Assembly (NCBI RefSeq): GCF_004342985.1
Contig: NZ_SMBO01000012.1
Coordinates: 1 to 64,000, forward strand
Source: Novosphingobium sp. PhB57
Lineage (GTDB): Bacteria; Pseudomonadota; Alphaproteobacteria; Sphingomonadales; Sphingomonadaceae
Reading direction: 5' to 3'
DNA: 64,000 nucleotides
The first letter of the stretch is position 1, and the number at the start of each line of letters is the position of its first letter. This document shows positions 9,080 through 17,673 of the stretch, piece after piece. A program made the position numbers and the translations under genes. The notes under the pieces were generated by a model. It was not told the origin of the DNA. It saw only the letters and a list, made by a program, of their open reading frames with translations, and searched no databases.

Positions 9080-9310
9080 ATGCGCTCGCTCAAGCGTCTC
9101 TCCAAGGATCGCCAAACCGCCAAGGCCAGCGTGGAGCTGGGTAACTGGGTCAAGCTGGATGCGCGCACCGATTTCAGTCCTGCGGGCCTGGTCGCTGTGG
9201 GTGTGCTGGTCTCCGGGATTCTGCTGAGCACCAGCGTTCTGGTCGCCGCCGCGGGACGCGCGAAGGCGCGGCGGGTGGCGGCGCGGCGGGATCGCTCGCT
9301 ACCGTCCTGA
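9080..9310 (+). CDS. small hypothetical protein with one membrane helix
   Basis: 76 residues. A basic N-terminal third is followed by one hydrophobic helix (GLVAVGVLVSGILLSTSVLVAA) and a short basic tail, so the N-terminus may face either side. AAAGGGA lies about 12 bases before the ATG. No family recognised. Confidence 0.5.
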   Translation: MRSLKRLSKDRQTAKASVELGNWVKLDARTDFSPAGLVAVGVLVSGILLSTSVLVAAAGRAKARRVAARRDRSLPS

Positions 9311-9401
9311 TTGTCGCGGGAGCGATGCGCGTAGGCGTCACCGCCATGCCCGCGGGGGCGGGAATCGCGCTCTTTCAAAGCCTTTTACGGGAAACGAGGA
9401 A

Positions 9402-9431
9402 CCGTCGCCCCGCCTTCATGGGGGGCGACGG
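9402..9431 (-). terminator. hairpin after the thrS/methyltransferase-like unit
   Basis: CCGTCGCCCC and GGGGCGACGG form a perfect 10-bp stem around a 10-base loop. On the minus strand it lies 57 bases after the last stop codon and is followed by TTCCTCGTTT, a poor T tract. It probably ends the thrS operon. Confidence 0.6.
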
Positions 9432-9487
9432 AGAGTGCGAGGCCGCGTGAGCGAGAGGCCGGCAGCGCCGATCGCGCTGCTGCCCGG

Positions 9488-10162
9488 TCACTCCGGCGTG
9501 GCGAACCAGATGACGTGCTTCGGACCCTTGCCGTTGCTGCGCGAGGAGACCTTCACTTCGTCCACCTTGAATCCGGCGCGTTCCAGGCGGCGGGTGAAGG
9601 CCGGGTCCGCACCGGCCGACCAGATCGCCAGCACGCCGTCCGGCGTCAGCGCATTGCGCGCCGCGCGCAGGCCGACCTTCGAATAGATCTGGTTGTTGTC
9701 CGCGCGCACGAGGCCGTCGGGGCCGTTGTCGACATCCAGCAGGATGGCGTCGTAAGCCGCGCGCGATCCGTCGATGATGTGGGCGACATCGCCCATCACC
9801 AGGTTCACGCGCGGATTGTCCAGGCAGCCCTGCGCCAGTTCGGCCATCGGTCCGCGTGCCCATTCGATGATCTCGGGCACGAGTTCGACGACGGTGAGCT
9901 TCGAATCCTCAGGCAGGGTACGCAGCGCCGCGCGCAGGGTGAAGCCCATGCCGTAGCCGCCGATCAGCATGTGCGGGCGCTTGGTCACGCCCTTGATGCG
10001 ATCCCAGGCCATGGTGGCGAGAGCTTCCTCGCTGCCCCACTTGCGCGTGGACATCAGCTCGTTGTGGCCCAGCACGATCATGTAGTCCTGATCGTGCTTG
10101 TACAGCTCAAGCTTCTCCCCATCGGGGATCCACGCGGTGTCGATCAGTTCGCGCTTGATCAT
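9488..10162 (-). CDS. spermidine synthase-like SAM-fold protein
   Basis: 224 residues with a Rossmann-type methyltransferase/spermidine-synthase core: [16 protein letters not shown] (glycine-rich ligand loop, near residue 65), [14 protein letters not shown] (acidic residue ending strand 2) and [12 protein letters not shown]. The N-terminal beta domain of true spermidine synthases is reduced, so substrate and reaction are uncertain. Its ATG overlaps the thrS stop (ATGA at 10159-10162), so it is the second gene of that operon. No signal peptide. Confidence 0.8.
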   Translation of the reverse strand: MIKRELIDTAWIPDGEKLELYKHDQDYMIVLGHNELMSTRKWGSEEALATMAWDRIKGVTKRPHMLIGGYGMGFTLRAALRTLPEDSKLTVVELVPEIIEWARGPMAELAQGCLDNPRVNLVMGDVAHIIDGSRAAYDAILLDVDNGPDGLVRADNNQIYSKVGLRAARNALTPDGVLAIWSAGADPAFTRRLERAGFKVDEVKVSSRSNGKGPKHVIWFATPE

Positions 10163-12171
10163 GCCGGCATGTCCGCACGAAGGTCGGGAGCGGTGGCTTC
10201 GACCTTGAGCAGGGCAATCGCCTCGTCGAGGGTCATGACCTTCTGGTGCTCGGCGCCGAGGGTACGCAGGGCGACGGTCTGTTCCTCCGCTTCGCGCTTG
10301 CCGACGACCAGCAGGTGCGGAACCTTCTTCAGCGAGTGTTCGCGCACCTTGTAGTTGATCTTCTCGTTGCGCACGTCGGTCTCGACGCGCACCCCGGCGG
10401 CCTTGAGCTTCTTCGTCACTTCCTGCGCATAGTCGTCGGCATCGGAGACGATCGTGGCGACCACGGCCTGGACCGGGGCGAGCCAGACCGGCAGCTTGCC
10501 GGCGAAGTGTTCGATCAGGATGCCGATGAAGCGCTCATAGGAACCGAAGATCGCGCGGTGCAGCATGACCGGGCGGTGGCGCGCGCCATCCTCGCCGATG
10601 TAGCTGGCGTCGAGACGCTCGGGCAGCATGCGGTCGGACTGGATCGTGCCGACCTGCCAGGTGCGGCCGATCGCGTCGGTCAGGTGCCATTCCAGCTTGG
10701 GCGCATAGAAGGCGCCTTCGCCGGGCAGTTCTTCCCAGCCATATTCCTCGGTGGCGAGACCCGCGCGCACCACGGCGTCGCGCAGTTCGGCCTCGGCCTT
10801 GTCCCACTGCTCGTCGGTGCCGATGCGGTTATCGGGGCGCAGTGCCAGCTTGATCGCGTACGTGAAACCGAAGTCCTTGTAGACCCGGTCCGCCATCTCG
10901 CAGAAGGCCTGCACTTCGCCGACGATCTGGTCTTCGCGGCAGAAGATGTGGCCGTCGTCCTGCGTGAACTGGCGCACGCGCATCAGCCCGTGCAGCGCGC
11001 CGTGCGGCTCGTTGCGGTGGCAGCAGCCGTTCTCGACCAGGCGCAGCGGCAGATCGCGGTAGGACTTGATGCCCTGCTTGAAGATCAGGATGTGCGCGGG
11101 GCAGTTCATCGGCTTGAGCGCCATCCACTGGGCGTCGTCCGAGATGATCGGGCCGTCGTCCTCGGTGTTGGGCACCTCGTCGGGGATGACGAACATGTTC
11201 TCGCGGTACTTGCCCCAGTGGCCCGAGGCTTCCCACTGCCGCGCGTCCATGACCTGCGGCGTCTTCACTTCCTTGCAGTCCGCCTGGCCGATCGCGCGGC
11301 GCATGTAGTCCTCAAGGGCGCGATAGATCACGTAGCCCTTGGGGTGCCAGAACACCGAGCCGTGCGCTTCGGCCTGGAGGTGGAACAGGTCCATCTCGTT
11401 ACCCAGCTTGCGGTGGTCGCGCTTGGCGGCTTCCTCAAGGCGCGTGAGGTGCGCGGCGAGCTGCTTCTTGTTCAGCCAGCCGGTGCCGTAGATGCGGCTG
11501 AGCATCGCGTTCTTCTGGTCGCCGCGCCAGTAGGCGCCGGAAACGCGCGTCAGCTTGAAGGCGGCCGGGTCCAGCTTGCCGGTGGAGGGCAGGTGCGGGC
11601 CGCGGCACATGTCCAGCCAGTCCTCGCCCGACCAGTAGACGGTCAGCGGCTCATCGCCCGGAAGTTCAGCGGCCCATTCGGCCTTGAAGTTCTCACCCTG
11701 CTGCTTCCAGCGGCTGATCAGCGTCTCGCGGTCCCACACCTCGCGGCGCAGCGGCTTGTTGGCGGCGATGATCTTGCGCATTTCCGCCTCGATGGCGGGC
11801 AGGTCGTCGTCGGTGAACGGCCCGCGCTCCGGATTGGGCGCGAAGTCGTAGTAGAAGCCGTCGTCCGTCGAAGGGCCGAAAGTGATCTGCGTGCCGGGGA
11901 ACAGCGCCTGCACCGCTTCGGCCAGGACGTGCGCGAAGTCGTGCCGGGCCAGGTCCAGCGCCTCTTCCTCGTCACGGCTGGTGACGAGCGCGAGATTGGC
12001 GTCGCCCTTGAAGGGCAGGCTCAGGTCCACCAGTTCGCCGTCGATCTTCGCGGCCAGCGCGGCCTTGGCAAGGCCGGGGCCGATGGCGGCGGCGACGTCG
12101 GCCGGGGTGGAGCCTTCGGGCATTTCGCGAACCGAACCGTCGGGCAGGCTGATCTTGAACATCTCGGACAT
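10159..12171 (-). CDS. thrS: threonyl-tRNA synthetase
   Basis: Charges tRNA-Thr with threonine and edits mischarged serine. 670 residues, usual for the family: TGS domain (about 1-65), editing/SAD region with AHVLAEAVQ and the HFAD-type HDFAH motif, class II catalytic core with [14 protein letters not shown] (zinc Cys) and [21 protein letters not shown], and the C-terminal anticodon-binding domain. I prefer ATG 12171 ([12 protein letters not shown]), since GAGAG lies 12 bases upstream and the alternative ATG at 12183 has it almost in contact. A threonine-rich leader ORF with alternating stems lies upstream, so expression is likely controlled by threonine or charged tRNA-Thr. Confidence 0.97.
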   Translation of the reverse strand: MSEMFKISLPDGSVREMPEGSTPADVAAAIGPGLAKAALAAKIDGELVDLSLPFKGDANLALVTSRDEEEALDLARHDFAHVLAEAVQALFPGTQITFGPSTDDGFYYDFAPNPERGPFTDDDLPAIEAEMRKIIAANKPLRREVWDRETLISRWKQQGENFKAEWAAELPGDEPLTVYWSGEDWLDMCRGPHLPSTGKLDPAAFKLTRVSGAYWRGDQKNAMLSRIYGTGWLNKKQLAAHLTRLEEAAKRDHRKLGNEMDLFHLQAEAHGSVFWHPKGYVIYRALEDYMRRAIGQADCKEVKTPQVMDARQWEASGHWGKYRENMFVIPDEVPNTEDDGPIISDDAQWMALKPMNCPAHILIFKQGIKSYRDLPLRLVENGCCHRNEPHGALHGLMRVRQFTQDDGHIFCREDQIVGEVQAFCEMADRVYKDFGFTYAIKLALRPDNRIGTDEQWDKAEAELRDAVVRAGLATEEYGWEELPGEGAFYAPKLEWHLTDAIGRTWQVGTIQSDRMLPERLDASYIGEDGARHRPVMLHRAIFGSYERFIGILIEHFAGKLPVWLAPVQAVVATIVSDADDYAQEVTKKLKAAGVRVETDVRNEKINYKVREHSLKKVPHLLVVGKREAEEQTVALRTLGAEHQKVMTLDEAIALLKVEATAPDLRADMPA

Positions 12172-12313
12172 GGACGAACTCATCTCTCGTTTGCCCCATG
12201 CCATACCAGAGCATGCGGGCGGAAAACCTTTGGGGCGCCATGGCACAGGCGCGCCGCCGGGTGAAGGTGCGGCGTCAGCAGGATCGGCGCTATTTTCGGG
12301 AGAGTGACGCCGC

Positions 12314-12381
12314 TCGCCCGAACGCCGGGCGACGGTGGCTGCGCCTTCAGACCGCGACCAACCGTCCCCGGAAGCACCGGG
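12314..12381 (-). promoter_or_regulatory. candidate attenuator: three mutually exclusive stems upstream of thrS
   Basis: In transcript order (high to low coordinates): segment 1 (12381-12377) pairs with 12371-12367 as CCCGG-TGCTT-CCGGG. Segment 2 (12369-12358) can instead pair with segment 3 (12338-12327), GGG/GACGGT/GG against CC/ACCGTC/CCC with two single bulges. Segment 3 can instead pair with segment 4 as TCGCCCG-GCGTT-CGGGCGA (12332-12314). This is the 1:2, 2:3, 3:4 logic of ribosome-mediated attenuation. The 3:4 stem is not followed by a run of T, so termination could be weak, Rho-assisted, or the control may act otherwise. Confidence 0.6.
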
Positions 12382-12418
12382 TGGTAGTAGTCGTGGTCAA
12401 GGTGCGCAGCTGCGTCAT
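12347..12418 (-). CDS. threonine-rich leader peptide of thrS
   Basis: A 23-codon frame begins [14 protein letters not shown] and ends in LVAV before TGA. Eight of 23 residues are threonine, six of them consecutive (12397-12380), using ACC, ACG and ACT codons. It sits 175 bases upstream of thrS on the same strand and its last Thr codons abut stem 1 of the candidate attenuator, so a ribosome stalled there for lack of charged tRNA-Thr would free segment 2 to pair with segment 3. That is how the thr, his, leu and trp leaders of proteobacteria work. The ribosome binding site is weak (TCGGG). Confidence 0.7.
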   Translation of the reverse strand: MTQLRTLTTTTTTRCFRGRLVAV

Positions 12419-12476
12419 CGCCCGAGCATGTAGCAATTCCCGCGCGAAAAGTCACCCCGCCAGAGCGACGGAGACG

Positions 12477-12528
12477 ATGTAAAGGCTCCTTGACTAAATG
12501 CAGTCGTCATGACAATGGTCCTTTACAT
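12477..12528. promoter_or_regulatory. inverted repeat in the thrS/membrane-protein divergent region
   Basis: ATGTAAAGG (12477-12485) and CCTTTACAT (12520-12528) are perfect inverted copies 34 bases apart, in a stretch that must hold the promoters for the thrS leader (minus) and the membrane protein/XRE operon (plus). TTGAC-like hexamers occur at 12490 and 12543. Could be two half-sites for the XRE regulator; no direct evidence. Confidence 0.35.
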
Positions 12529-12572
12529 ATGGTCATGTACCCTTGACCTAGAGACTGAGAAAGGAACTCCAG

Positions 12573-13001
12573 ATGGCAGGCACACAGCAGGCGCGTCGCC
12601 GCTACATGATGCGCTTCTTGCCGATCACTCTGGCCTATGTGGCCGGGATCGCGCTGGCGACGGCGCTGATTCCCGATCATGCACCGGCCGACGTGCGGAC
12701 TATCTCGCTCTCCATCCTGCCAGGCCTTGCCGTGATCGGGTGGCTCTGGGCGATGGGCCGCCTGCTCGTCGAACTGGAAGACGAATATCTGCGCATGCTG
12801 GAAGTCCGCAAGTTTCTGGTCGCCACCGGCATGACCCTGGCGGCGACGAGCATGTGGGGCATTCTCGAACTCTATTCGCCGGAAGTTCCCCGGTTTCCCG
12901 TGTTCTTCGTAATGCCGTTATGGTGTCTGGGGCTGGCGGTTGGGGCTCTGTTCAATCGCCTGACGTTCGGAAGCATGAAGGCCGGGGCGGATCACTCTTG
13001 A
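12573..13001 (+). CDS. four-helix inner-membrane protein paired with XRE regulator
   Basis: 142 residues with about four transmembrane helices (FLPITLAYVAGIALATALI, ISLSILPGLAVIGWLWAMG, FLVATGMTLAATSMWGILEL, FFVMPLWCLGLAVGALFN) and a charged cytoplasmic loop ELEDEYLRMLEVRK between helices 2 and 3. No catalytic motif. Ribosome binding site AAAGGAA. Its TGA overlaps the TTG start of the regulator gene (TTGA), a pairing seen in many proteobacteria for small membrane proteins with a compact XRE protein; the membrane protein may sense or sequester the regulator (inference). Confidence 0.8.
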   Translation: MAGTQQARRRYMMRFLPITLAYVAGIALATALIPDHAPADVRTISLSILPGLAVIGWLWAMGRLLVELEDEYLRMLEVRKFLVATGMTLAATSMWGILELYSPEVPRFPVFFVMPLWCLGLAVGALFNRLTFGSMKAGADHS

Positions 13002-13189
13002 AGAACCGCCTCAAGGTCCTGCGCGCCGAGCGTAGCTGGAGCCAGCAAGACCTCGCCGATCGCCTGGAGGTCAGCCGTCAGAGCGTGAACGCCATCGAAA
13101 CCGGCAAGTACGACCCCTCGCTGCCACTGGCATTTCGCATTGCCGAGGTCTTTGCTATGAGGATCGAGGAAATATTCCTGAAGGGGTGA
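12998..13189 (+). CDS. XRE-family helix-turn-helix regulator, minimal
   Basis: 63 residues, almost nothing but a Cro/CI-type HTH: LKVLRAERSWSQQDLADRLE, then VSRQSVNAIETGKYDPSLPL as recognition helix and turn, then AFRIAEVFAMRIEEIF. The start is a TTG at 12998 overlapping the stop of the membrane protein; no ATG in this frame gives an intact first helix. Such single-domain regulators usually repress their own operon. No effector domain. Confidence 0.85.
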   Translation: MKNRLKVLRAERSWSQQDLADRLEVSRQSVNAIETGKYDPSLPLAFRIAEVFAMRIEEIFLKG

Positions 13190-13192
13190 GCG

Positions 13193-13360
13193 ATGTCGGG
13201 TCGAATTGGCGGGATAGGCTTGTGGATGGCGGCGGCGCTTGCGCTCGCCATCGGCCTGATCCTGCTCGATGCGCGCACCTCCAGCCATCGCAAGGTCGAA
13301 AGCGCCGAGGCCACGCCCGGGACCGTGATCGTGCGCGTGATCGGGCCGGCGCTGCTCTGA
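13193..13360 (+). CDS. 55-residue single-pass membrane protein, third gene of the XRE operon
   Basis: Begins MSGRIGGIGLWMAAALALAI, one hydrophobic helix (GLWMAAALALAIGLILL), then a short polar tail ending VIGPALL. GGGGTGAG, overlapping the XRE stop codon, lies at a suitable distance from the ATG, so it is likely translated with the regulator. Family not recognised. Confidence 0.6.
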   Translation: MSGRIGGIGLWMAAALALAIGLILLDARTSSHRKVESAEATPGTVIVRVIGPALL

Positions 13361-13391
13361 CCTGCTCCTGATCTGGCCGGCTGCCGATCCC

Positions 13392-14723
13392 TCAGTGGAT
13401 CGTCGGCTTGCGCCGCGCCCAGGCCAGGCGCTCCACCCCGGTTGCCACAAGCCAGCCCACGGTCATGCAGATGAAGGGCATGACCGGATAATGGAAGCGT
13501 GACTGCCCGGAAAACAGCAGGCAGATCAGCGTCGGATAGAGCGCCACGCCGTAAGGCAGCAGCCACCATCCCGCCCAGCGCGTCCTTTCGCGCAGGCGGC
13601 GCAAGGTCATCACCGCGAAAGCCGCGGCGAACCCGATCATCAGCAGCGCGTAGTAGCCCTGGTTGGCATAGCGGACCGCGCGGTAGAGCGCCTCGAAGCG
13701 GGGATAGTTCGGTGCGCCGCCCTGATAGGCCCATTCCGCCTCTCCGTCCGGCAGCCAGAGGCGCACGAGCTTCCTGGGCGCCAGAGCGGCGAACTTGCCG
13801 GGATTCTCGCGGATCCACGCGAGACCCATGCGCGCGGCCTCCTTGTCGCTGGCCACCTCGTCGAGGTCGGTCCGCGCCATGAACCGCTGCACGACCGGGG
13901 CGTTCGGGGTGAAATCGCCGGTGGCGCTGTCATGGTTGCCGGTCAGCAGGGTGTAGCCGCCATTGGTGGAGACGGCGACCCAGTGGCCGAGCCGGGCGTG
14001 GTTGCGCGCCGTCCACGGCGCCACCACCAGTGCTGCGACGGCGATGACGATCAGGCCCTCCACCAGCAGGCCGGGAAGCCGGCGCCACATGCCGCGCGCG
14101 CGCAGCCAGTCGATGGCGAAGATCAGAGGCACCACCACCAGCGTCTGCGCTTTCACCAGAGTCGCGAAACCGAAGATCAGTCCCGCGCCGATCAGCTGCC
14201 AGCGGTTGGTGCGCGCCATCACGGCCCAGCAGCCCGCGAGCAGCAGCATGGTGTAGAACACTTCGGTCAGCGCGAGCGGGACGTAGGCGATGGCATTGGG
14301 ATAGACCGCCAGCAGCAGCAGGCCGCCGCGCGCCGCCGCCTCGCTGCCGAAGATGTGGCGGCCCAGCGCCAGCGTCAGCAACCCGGTCAGCATCGAGGCG
14401 CCCAGGTTGAACAGCCCCAGCGAGACTTGCGAAATGCCGAACTGGTGGAACATCACGGAAAGCGCCAGCGGCAGGCCCGGGGGCCAGAACGCGGTCGGCA
14501 GGCCCTTGTCCATGTAGCCTTGCCCGGCGGCGAGACCCGCAGCGCGCGCAAAGTAGGACGCGGCGTCGGATGTGGGCGTCACGTCGATCAGCAGCACCGC
14601 CACGCGCAGCGCGAAATAGAGCGCCCAGATCGCCAGCAGCACCGACCGCTCGGTGGCGAACCATTCGAGGCGCAGGGCGAGCCGGCTGGGGCGGGTCGGA
14701 AAGTCGAGAATCTGCGCGGACAT
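13392..14723 (-). CDS. GT39/ArnT-like membrane glycosyltransferase
   Basis: 443 residues with about ten transmembrane helices, typical of the PMT/ArnT superfamily that moves sugars from polyprenyl-phosphate donors to periplasmic or surface acceptors. After the first helix comes the acidic loop motif DVTPTSDAASYFARAAGLA (the catalytic Asp region of GT-C enzymes), then AFWPPGLPLAL. A periplasmic segment from about 270 to 340 is soluble. Acceptor unknown. Stand-alone gene, divergent from the alpha/beta hydrolase. Confidence 0.85.
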   Translation of the reverse strand: MSAQILDFPTRPSRLALRLEWFATERSVLLAIWALYFALRVAVLLIDVTPTSDAASYFARAAGLAAGQGYMDKGLPTAFWPPGLPLALSVMFHQFGISQVSLGLFNLGASMLTGLLTLALGRHIFGSEAAARGGLLLLAVYPNAIAYVPLALTEVFYTMLLLAGCWAVMARTNRWQLIGAGLIFGFATLVKAQTLVVVPLIFAIDWLRARGMWRRLPGLLVEGLIVIAVAALVVAPWTARNHARLGHWVAVSTNGGYTLLTGNHDSATGDFTPNAPVVQRFMARTDLDEVASDKEAARMGLAWIRENPGKFAALAPRKLVRLWLPDGEAEWAYQGGAPNYPRFEALYRAVRYANQGYYALLMIGFAAAFAVMTLRRLRERTRWAGWWLLPYGVALYPTLICLLFSGQSRFHYPVMPFICMTVGWLVATGVERLAWARRKPTIH

Positions 14724-14929
14724 TCTTGGACGACTTCCTGTTTCCGGCGCTCGGGCCGCGACCTGGTGCAGATGCCTTCAGGGCATCTTCCGATCGGTGC
14801 CAGTCCGCCAAATTCGCCCTCGGCAAATTCCAGATGGCCTCTTAAGCCGCGATCGGTGTGGGCCGCAACCGGAACTCTGCCGATATCCGGGCCTTGTCCT
14901 CGCTGCCGCGCGACCCCAGATGGGCGGCC

Positions 14930-15682
14930 ATGACCGAGACACGTTATCTGGAGCTGCCCGACGGGCGCCGTATCGCCCACCGTTTCACCCCCGGCACCGG
15001 CCCCACGATCGTGTTCCTGCCCGGCTACATGTCGGACATGGCGGGCAGCAAGGCCACGGCCCTGTTCGAGATGGCCCAGGCCAGCGGCCGCCCCTGCCTG
15101 CTGCTCGACTATTCCGGCTGCGGCGACAGTCCGGGCGATTTCGCCGAAGGCACGCTCTCCCGCTGGCGGGACGAGATCCTGGCCGTGATCGCCGCGGCCG
15201 CGCTGGAACAGGTGGTGCTGGTGGGCTCGTCCATGGGCGGCTGGCTCATGCTGATGGTGGCAGAGGCGCTGGCCGGCAAGGTGCGCGGCCTGATCGGCGT
15301 GGCGGCCGCGCCGGACTTCACCGACTGGGGCATCGCCCAGATGGACAAGAACATTCTGGCGGATGGCGAAACGCTCTGGGAAGACAATCCCTACGGTCCT
15401 GAACCTACCCCCACTCACCCCGGTTTCTGGGCGGACGGCCAGGCCAACCTCATGCTCGGCAAGGAAATCGCCTTCGACGGTCCGGTTCGCCTGCTGCACG
15501 GCCAGCGCGACGCCGAGGTGCCCTGGGACGTTTCGGTGAAACTGGCCGAGCGCCTGCGTTCAGCCGACGTGCAGGTCGCGCTGATCAAGGACGGTGACCA
15601 CCGCCTCTCGCGCGAGTCCGACATCCACCTGCTTCTCCGCACGGTTGCCGAACTGGTCCTCGCCCGCGATCCGGCGGCTTGA
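14930..15682 (+). CDS. alpha/beta hydrolase
   Basis: 250-residue cytoplasmic hydrolase of the alpha/beta fold. Nucleophile elbow GSSMGGW near residue 100, oxyanion region FLPGYMSDM near residue 29, acid in HGQRDAEVPWD, and catalytic histidine in IKDGDHRLS. Substrate unknown; the form resembles short esterases such as palmitoyl-thioesterase ABHD10-like proteins. The upstream frame extension to 14858 has no ribosome binding site; I chose ATG 14930, the first residue of MTETRYLELPDG. Confidence 0.88.
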   Translation: MTETRYLELPDGRRIAHRFTPGTGPTIVFLPGYMSDMAGSKATALFEMAQASGRPCLLLDYSGCGDSPGDFAEGTLSRWRDEILAVIAAAALEQVVLVGSSMGGWLMLMVAEALAGKVRGLIGVAAAPDFTDWGIAQMDKNILADGETLWEDNPYGPEPTPTHPGFWADGQANLMLGKEIAFDGPVRLLHGQRDAEVPWDVSVKLAERLRSADVQVALIKDGDHRLSRESDIHLLLRTVAELVLARDPAA

Positions 15683-15714
15683 TCCTGCCCTGATCCTGCT
15701 AGGACCGTCTTTCC

Positions 15715-16587
15715 ATGCCCATCCTTCTTCCCCTCATGCTGATGCAATCCACCCTCGACGCGGGGGGCATTTCCAGCCCTTACGCCTCGGCGCTCCCGCG
15801 TGAGATCGTCGAGAAGAAGGAGGACGAGGAACGCAAGCGCCGCACCGAATCGGCGCAGTTCGCAGGGCCTTTGCCGCTCCGGGCCGAGAACGGCTGCCTG
15901 CTGGCGGTGGAGGCCGATCCCGAGCGCTCGGCCGAAGTCGCGCGCAAGGCGCTTTCCAGCGCCCAGGGCCGCGAGCGCGTGCGTGCGGGGCTGTGCCTGG
16001 GCGTGGCACTGGCCGATCTCGACCGCTGGGCCGAGGCGCGCACGGTCTTCGTCCAGGCCCGCGATGCCGCCGATCCCGGCGACCATCTCAGCCGCGCCCG
16101 GCTGGGCGCCATGGCGGGCAATGCCGCCCTGGCCGACGGCAAGGCAGGCGAGGCGCTGACCCTGCTGGCGCCCGCCGCCGTGGAGGCCAAGACCGCCAGC
16201 GACGGCTCGCTCGGCGCGTCCATCGCGCTCGACCGCGCCCGCGCGCTCGTCTCGCTGGGCCAGAACGAGGAAGCCGGGCGGGCGCTTGCCGATGCCCGCA
16301 CCGCCGATCCCGACAATGCGCAGGCCTGGCTGCTCTCCGCCACGCTTGCGCGCCGCCAGAAGCAGTTGATCGAGGCACAGACCCAGATCGAGAAGGCTGC
16401 GCAGCTCGCCCCGCAGGATGCGGAGATCGGGCTGGAAGCAGGCGTGATCGCCGTGCTCGGCGGGCGCGACGATGCCGCGCGGCGCAGCTGGAACTCCGTG
16501 GTCACGATGAACCCTGAAAGCCCGTCCGCCGCCACCGCCAAGGAATATCTCGCCCAGCTTGGGCCGGAAGGAACATCGAAGCCATGA
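15715..16587 (+). CDS. tetratricopeptide repeat protein
   Basis: 290 residues. An N-terminal hydrophobic stretch is too short for a sure signal peptide. From about residue 75 there are degenerate TPR helices: GLCLGVALADLDRWAEARTV, AALADGKAGEALTLLA, ARALVSLGQNEEAGRALADA and AWLLSATLARRQKQLIEAQT, with the usual W/L/G/Y/A/P spacing. TPR proteins serve as scaffolds; the partner is unknown. Stop codon overlaps the start of the LLM oxidoreductase (ATGA at 16584-16587). Confidence 0.8.
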   Translation: MPILLPLMLMQSTLDAGGISSPYASALPREIVEKKEDEERKRRTESAQFAGPLPLRAENGCLLAVEADPERSAEVARKALSSAQGRERVRAGLCLGVALADLDRWAEARTVFVQARDAADPGDHLSRARLGAMAGNAALADGKAGEALTLLAPAAVEAKTASDGSLGASIALDRARALVSLGQNEEAGRALADARTADPDNAQAWLLSATLARRQKQLIEAQTQIEKAAQLAPQDAEIGLEAGVIAVLGGRDDAARRSWNSVVTMNPESPSAATAKEYLAQLGPEGTSKP

Positions 16588-17576
16588 CGCCACTCTCCGT
16601 CCTCGATCTCGTCTCCGTGCGCGAAGGCGGCACTGTCGCCGAAGCGCTCGCCATTTCCGCCCGCACCGCGCAGGCCGCCGAAAAGGCCGGCTATTCGCGC
16701 TACTGGGTGGCGGAACACCACGGCATGGACGGGATCGCGGGCGGAGCCACGTCGGTCGTGCTCGCGCATATCGGCGCGGCCACCTCCACGATCCGCATTG
16801 GCGCGGGCGGCATCATGCTGCCCAATCACACGCCCTACATCATCGCGGAGCAGTTCGGCACGCTGGCTGCGCTGTTCCCCGGCCGCGTCGACCTTGGCCT
16901 CGGCCGCGCGGCGGGTGCGGACGGGCGGCTCGCCAATGCCCTGCGCAAGGACATCCACGGCGCGTCCGAGCGGTTCCCGCAGGATGTCGTGGAACTCCAG
17001 GCCCGCTTCGCCGGACAGGCGGTGGGCGGCGTTTCCTCGCCCCAGGCCGACGGCGCGGACGTACAGATGTGGATCCTCGGCTCCAGCCTGTTCGGTGCCC
17101 AACTCGCGGCCATGCTCGGCCTGCCCTATGCTTTCGCCTCGCACTTCGCGCCGGCCATGCTGGACGAGGCCGCCCGGATCTACCGCGAGCGCTTCGAGCC
17201 CGGCAAAGTGCTGGACAAGCCGCACTTCATGGCCGGCATCAATGTCGTCGCCGCCGATACCGACGAGGAGGCGCGCTATCTTGCCTCCTCCACGGACCAG
17301 AGCTTCGTCGCCCTGCGCACCGGGTCTCCCGGCCGCCTGCCGCCGCCGATCCGCGATTATCGCGAAGGGTTGCCGGGTGCGGCCAAGGCCATGCTGGAGC
17401 AGGTGCGCTCGGTCAGCGCGGTGGGCACCCCGGCGCGGGTGCGGGACGAGATCAGGGCCTTCGTGGAGCGCACCCAGGCGGACGAGCTCATCGTTTCCGG
17501 CGCGATCTTCGATCCCGATGCCCAGATCCGTTCGCTGGAACTGACGATGGGTGCCTTCGAGGAAGCTCGGGCCTGA
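16584..17576 (+). CDS. LLM-class flavin-dependent oxidoreductase (luciferase-like)
   Basis: 330 residues, TIM-barrel flavin oxidoreductase of the bacterial luciferase family using FMN. YWVAEHHGMDGIAGGATSVV near residue 36 and PNHTPYIIAEQFGTLAALFP near residue 81 are the family's usual markers (MsnO8-type group). Substrate cannot be told from sequence. Translationally coupled to the TPR gene. Confidence 0.9.
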   Translation: MTPLSVLDLVSVREGGTVAEALAISARTAQAAEKAGYSRYWVAEHHGMDGIAGGATSVVLAHIGAATSTIRIGAGGIMLPNHTPYIIAEQFGTLAALFPGRVDLGLGRAAGADGRLANALRKDIHGASERFPQDVVELQARFAGQAVGGVSSPQADGADVQMWILGSSLFGAQLAAMLGLPYAFASHFAPAMLDEAARIYRERFEPGKVLDKPHFMAGINVVAADTDEEARYLASSTDQSFVALRTGSPGRLPPPIRDYREGLPGAAKAMLEQVRSVSAVGTPARVRDEIRAFVERTQADELIVSGAIFDPDAQIRSLELTMGAFEEARA

Positions 17577-17673
17577 GGGCTGTCCTTCGAAATCGCGATA
17601 TCGTCTTCCACGGCAATTCAATTTCGTGCCGGGGCATTGACCCGGAGGCAAAATTGCTGGAACCCAACCGGCC

